A stretch of 7,666 bases of DNA. Source: Phenylobacterium sp. (GTDB lineage: Bacteria > Pseudomonadota > Alphaproteobacteria > Caulobacterales > Caulobacteraceae). Below are positions 5,191-7,666 of this stretch, in pieces; the first letter of the stretch is position 1, and the number at the start of each line of letters is the position of its first letter. The stretch covers positions 1-7,666 of the forward strand of contig JAQGIJ010000306.1 in NCBI GenBank assembly GCA_028291285.1. Direction: 5' to 3'. A model generated the notes under the pieces. It did no database searches and was not told where the DNA came from. It saw only the letters and a list, made by a program, of their open reading frames with translations. Both the position numbers and the translations under genes were made by a program.

Positions 5191-6324
5191 ATGAAGAGCC
5201 CCATCTGCGACATGCTCGGGATCGAGTTCCCTCTGGTGGCCTTCAGCCATTGCCGCGACGTGGTCGCCGCCGTCAGCCGCGCCGGCGGCTTCGGCGTCCT
5301 GGGCGTGGTCAACCGCTCGCCCGCGGAGGTCGCGGTCGAGCTGAAGTGGATCGACGAGCACATCGACGGCAAGCCCTACGGCCTCGACGTGGTGTTCGCC
5401 GACAACCTCGCCACCCGCGGCGAGCAGCACGTCACCTACAAGGCGCTGAAGGCCCGCGTGCCGCAGGCGCACCGCGACTTCGCCGCCAAGCTCCTGGCCG
5501 ACGCCGGCGTCGCCGCGGTCGAGCGGGAGGTCGGCGAGGAAGATCCCCAGCCGTTCGATCCGGAAAGCGCGATGGAGGTGCTGAAGGTCGCCTTCCGCCA
5601 CCCGATCAAGCTGATCGCCAATGCGCTCGGCGTGCCGCCGCCGGAGATGGTGCGGATGGGCAAGGACCACGGCGTGGCGGTGGCCGCGCTGATCGGCTCG
5701 CGCGAGCACGCGCTGCGGCAGGTCAACGCCGGGGTCGACATCCTGGTGGCCCAGGGCACCGAGGCCGGCGGCCACTGCGGCGAGGTCTCGACCATGGTGC
5801 TGATCCCCGAGGTGCTGAAGACGGTGCGGGCGTTCAGCGACATTCCCGTGCTCGCCGCCGGCGGCATCGTCGGCGGCCGGCAGATGGCGGCGGTGATGGC
5901 GATGGGCGCGGCCGGCGCCTGGACCGGCTCGGTGTGGCTGACGACGACGGAGTCGGAGACATCGCCGGTGGTGCGCGAGAAGCTGCTCGAGGCCTCCAGC
6001 CGCGACGCGGTGCGCACCCGCACGCGCACCGGCAAGCCCTGCCGCCAGCTGCGCTCGGCCTGGACGGAAGCCTGGGAGCGCAGCCCCGACAGCCCCGGGC
6101 CGCTGCCCATGCCGCTGATGTCCCTGGTCAGCGAGGACGCCCTGCGCGCCGCCGACAAGGCGGCCCAGGCCGGCAATGTGAAGGCGCGCGACCTGGTCAC
6201 CGGCCTGGTCGGCCAGGGCGTGGGCCTGTTGGACAGCGTCCGCTCCGCCGGCCAGGTGGTGCAGGAGTTCAAGCAGGAGTTCCTCGAGGCCGTCGAGGAC
6301 ATGAACACTCTGCTGGAGGACTAG
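5191..6324 (+). CDS. Nitronate monooxygenase-like flavoprotein (2-nitropropane dioxygenase family)
   Basis: The 377-aa protein is an FMN-dependent TIM-barrel enzyme of the nitronate monooxygenase/2-nitropropane dioxygenase family, which oxidises alkyl nitronates such as propionate 3-nitronate. Evidence: the first strand IEFPLVAF followed by the helix VVAAVSRAGGFGVLG (24-38); GVDILVAQGTEAGGHCGEV (181-199), the signature segment whose H195 aligns with the catalytic histidine; IPVLAAGGIVGGRQMAAVMAMGAAGAWTGS (218-247), the FMN phosphate-binding loops; and the following WLTTTESE in place of the usual 'FLAT.E'. It differs from the best-studied enzymes: FSHCRD (18-23) stands where APM.... is usual, there is an acidic segment at about 108-126, and a helical tail of about 60 residues (315-377) follows. 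True nitronate activity is therefore not certain; many relatives are annotated only by family. The start is supported by GGGAGG 8-13 bases upstream. It is divergent from the stress-linked DUF3606 gene. Confidence 0.88.
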   Translation: MKSPICDMLGIEFPLVAFSHCRDVVAAVSRAGGFGVLGVVNRSPAEVAVELKWIDEHIDGKPYGLDVVFADNLATRGEQHVTYKALKARVPQAHRDFAAKLLADAGVAAVEREVGEEDPQPFDPESAMEVLKVAFRHPIKLIANALGVPPPEMVRMGKDHGVAVAALIGSREHALRQVNAGVDILVAQGTEAGGHCGEVSTMVLIPEVLKTVRAFSDIPVLAAGGIVGGRQMAAVMAMGAAGAWTGSVWLTTTESETSPVVREKLLEASSRDAVRTRTRTGKPCRQLRSAWTEAWERSPDSPGPLPMPLMSLVSEDALRAADKAAQAGNVKARDLVTGLVGQGVGLLDSVRSAGQVVQEFKQEFLEAVEDMNTLLED

Positions 6325-6353
6325 GGGCGCGCCGCGCCGCCGCGTGCTTGCGT

Positions 6354-6370
6354 CCGTCATCGGATGACGG
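6354..6370. repeat. 17-bp inverted repeat upstream of the PAS/GAF sensor gene
   Basis: CCGTCATC and GATGACGG are perfect 8-bp arms around a single G. The site is 30 bases after the nitronate monooxygenase stop and 48 bases before the sensor start. There is no T-run after it on the plus strand, so a terminator is less likely than a dimeric-regulator operator. An ATG at 6364 within the right arm is in frame with the sensor gene, which makes that longer start less attractive. Confidence 0.4.
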
Positions 6371-6417
6371 GGCGCCGGCGGCGTGGTTCAGTGCAAGGGG
6401 ACGTTGCGGAACCGGTG

Positions 6418-7666
6418 ATGGCCAGCGCATGGCTTCGGGGGGGCGGAGAGGTCGGCGCGCTCATGCGCGGCCGCGACTGGTCGGCCTCGCCGCTCGGTCC
6501 GCCGGAGGGCTGGCCCCGGCCGCTGCGCTCGGCGGTGGCGCTGCTGCTCAACTCCAAGTTCCCGATGTTCGTAGCCTGGGGCCCGGCGCTCGGGCTGCTC
6601 TACAACGACGCCTATGCCGAGATCCTGGGCGCCAAGCACCCGGCGTCCCTCGGCGCGCGGCTGCAGGACGTCTGGGTGGAGGTCTGGTCCGACATCCGCC
6701 CGCTGGTCGAGGCGGCGATGGGCGGGGAGGCGAGCTATCGCGAGGACCTGCCGCTGCTCACCAACCGGCACGGCTACGACGAGCAGGCCTGGTTCACCTT
6801 CAGCTATTCGCCGGCGCCCGACGACGACGGCCAGGTGGCGGGGATGTTCTGCGCCGTCGTCGAGACCACGGCGCGCGTGCGCGAGGAGCAGCGCCGCGCC
6901 TTCCTGTTCGAGCTGGACGAGCGGCTTCGGGACCTCGGTGACGCGGGCCAGATCCTCGACCTCAGCGCCGCCCTGCTCGGCGAGCACCTGGGCGTGGACC
7001 GCGCGCACTGGGCCCAGGTGGACGTGCCGCAGGACCGCTTCGAGGTGGGGCAGGAATGGACCCGCCCCGGCGTTCCGGGACTGCGGGGCGCGCACCGGCT
7101 GAGTGACTTCGGCGCGCCGCTGGTGGCGCAGATGGCGGCCGGCGGGATCGTCGCCGTGGCCGACACCCTGGCCAATGTGCTGACCTCGCCCGAGCGGGTC
7201 TCTCAAGCCTTCGGCCAGACGCTGCGCGGGGCGCTCAGCGTGCCGTTGCTGCGGGGCGGGACCTGGCGCGCGGCGCTCTGCGCCCACACCGTCGCGCCGA
7301 GGCTCTGGCGCGAGGACGAGCGCGAGCTGGTCCGCGAGGCGGCGGAGCGGGTCTGGACCCGGGCCGAGCGGGCGCTGGCCGAGGCTCGCGTCCGGGAGAG
7401 CGAGGTGCGCTTCCGCGTCCTGGTGAACGCCACCTCCGACGTGGTCTACCGGGCGAGCGCCGACTGGAGCGAGTTGCGCCAGCTCGACGGCCGCGGTCTC
7501 CAGGGCGAGCCCGGCCGCCACCGCGGCGCCTGGATCCATGCCTATGTGCCCGCCGACGAGCAGGCCTTCGTCAAGGCCGCGATCGCCGAGGCGATCCGCA
7601 CCCGCAGCGTCTTCGAGCTCGAGCACCGGGTGCGGCACGTCGACGGCACGGTGGGCTGGATCCAGT
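6418..7666 (+). CDS. PAS-GAF-PAS sensor protein, probable histidine kinase (N-terminal part; 3' end beyond the window)
   Basis: An open frame runs from 6418 through the end of the window (416 codons, no stop). It begins GGGEVGALMRGRDWSASPLG (8-27), the opening of a large family of alphaproteobacterial multi-domain sensor kinases. A PAS domain follows at about 45-150: FPMFVAWGPALGLLYNDAYAEILG, then AWFTFSYSPAPDDDGQVAGMFCAVVETT. A GAF-like domain covers about 165-320: helix LFELDERLRDL, LGEHLGVDRAHWAQVD, then LSVPLLRGGTWRAALCAH. A second PAS starts at about 328 (ESEVRFRVLVNATSDVVYR) and reaches ELEHRVRHVDGTVGWIQ at the edge. No membrane segment is seen, so it should be cytoplasmic. The dimerisation and ATPase domains, probably HisKA or HWE type, would lie outside the window. 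The start at 6418 is chosen from family similarity; the ribosome site is weak (GCGGA). Alternatives are GTG 6415 and ATG 6364 (18 extra, Arg-rich residues). A second output, such as a receiver domain, is possible but unseen. Confidence 0.87.
   Translation, partial: MASAWLRGGGEVGALMRGRDWSASPLGPPEGWPRPLRSAVALLLNSKFPMFVAWGPALGLLYNDAYAEILGAKHPASLGARLQDVWVEVWSDIRPLVEAAMGGEASYREDLPLLTNRHGYDEQAWFTFSYSPAPDDDGQVAGMFCAVVETTARVREEQRRAFLFELDERLRDLGDAGQILDLSAALLGEHLGVDRAHWAQVDVPQDRFEVGQEWTRPGVPGLRGAHRLSDFGAPLVAQMAAGGIVAVADTLANVLTSPERVSQAFGQTLRGALSVPLLRGGTWRAALCAHTVAPRLWREDERELVREAAERVWTRAERALAEARVRESEVRFRVLVNATSDVVYRASADWSELRQLDGRGLQGEPGRHRGAWIHAYVPADEQAFVKAAIAEAIRTRSVFELEHRVRHVDGTVGWIQ

Noticed and set aside
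6325..6353. Terminator after the nitronate monooxygenase gene
   Set aside because: The region is a run of GC repeats (GGCGCGCC-like) that can fold in many ways, but there is no T-tract on the plus strand, so an intrinsic terminator cannot be supported.
5011..6360. Minus-strand open frame of 449 codons opposite the nitronate monooxygenase gene
   Set aside because: It is antisense to a clear flavoprotein gene and would also cover the EcfG promoter and the DUF3606 start. Its composition is that of a shadow frame.
6408..6436. EcfG-like promoter at the sensor gene start
   Set aside because: GGAAC at 6408-6412 overlaps the translation start region and has no CGTT at 16-17 bases.
5250..6941. Plus-strand open frame of 563 codons across the nitronate monooxygenase and sensor genes
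   Set aside because: It is a frame-shifted reading of two real genes, extremely Arg/Gly/Ala-rich and without motifs. The frames at 5191 and 6418 carry the conserved signatures.
6388..7638. Minus-strand open frame of 416 codons opposite the PAS/GAF sensor
   Set aside because: The opposite strand encodes PAS and GAF signatures in one uninterrupted frame. The antisense product shows only GC-driven composition.

Overview
The window is GC-rich (roughly 70% by eye) and gene-dense, with the strong third-position G/C bias of a high-GC alphaproteobacterium. Three observations point to Caulobacterales, most likely a Caulobacter or Phenylobacterium relative. There is an exact GGAAC-N16-CGTT promoter of the alphaproteobacterial general-stress sigma factor EcfG. 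The CcrM methylation motif GANTC is strongly depleted (4 sites by eye). The protein families present (amidohydrolase, SDR, divergent nitronate monooxygenase, PAS/GAF sensors beginning GGGE-GAL) are typical of that group. The species assignment is inference. I saw no mobile element, CRISPR array, rRNA or tRNA.

Layout, left to right. (1) 4-939 (+): a 311-aa protein with two winged-helix-like halves, probably a DNA-binding regulator; its start lies at the window edge. (2) 1011-1484 (+): a PhnB-type VOC/glyoxalase-fold protein. (3) 1489-2274 (-): an SDR oxidoreductase, convergent with the VOC gene. (4) 2375-3502 (-): an amidohydrolase-2 family metallohydrolase, separated from the SDR gene by a 10-bp stem-loop that looks like a terminator or attenuator. 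(5) 3503-3734: a divergent promoter region with a palindrome and a GANTC site. (6) 3735-4811 (+): an unusual soluble chemoreceptor-like protein with a short MCP signalling hairpin at the N-terminus and a Cache-like sensory region after it. (7) 4824-5048 (-): a 74-aa DUF3606 protein transcribed from the EcfG promoter. (8) 5191-6324 (+): a nitronate monooxygenase-like flavoprotein. (9) 6418 to the window end (+): the N-terminal 416 residues of a large PAS-GAF-PAS sensor protein, probably a histidine kinase, cut by the window edge.

Functionally the window mixes small-molecule catabolism (SDR, amidohydrolase, nitronate monooxygenase) with sensing and stress functions (MCP-like protein, EcfG-driven DUF3606 gene, PAS/GAF sensor, double winged-helix protein). 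The genes alternate in orientation, so apart from a possible amidohydrolase-SDR unit, and perhaps genes 1 and 2, they are probably separate transcription units rather than one system. The most interesting items are the reversed-order soluble MCP/Cache protein and the stress promoter in front of the DUF3606 gene. I do not see convincing evidence of a wholly new multi-gene system.
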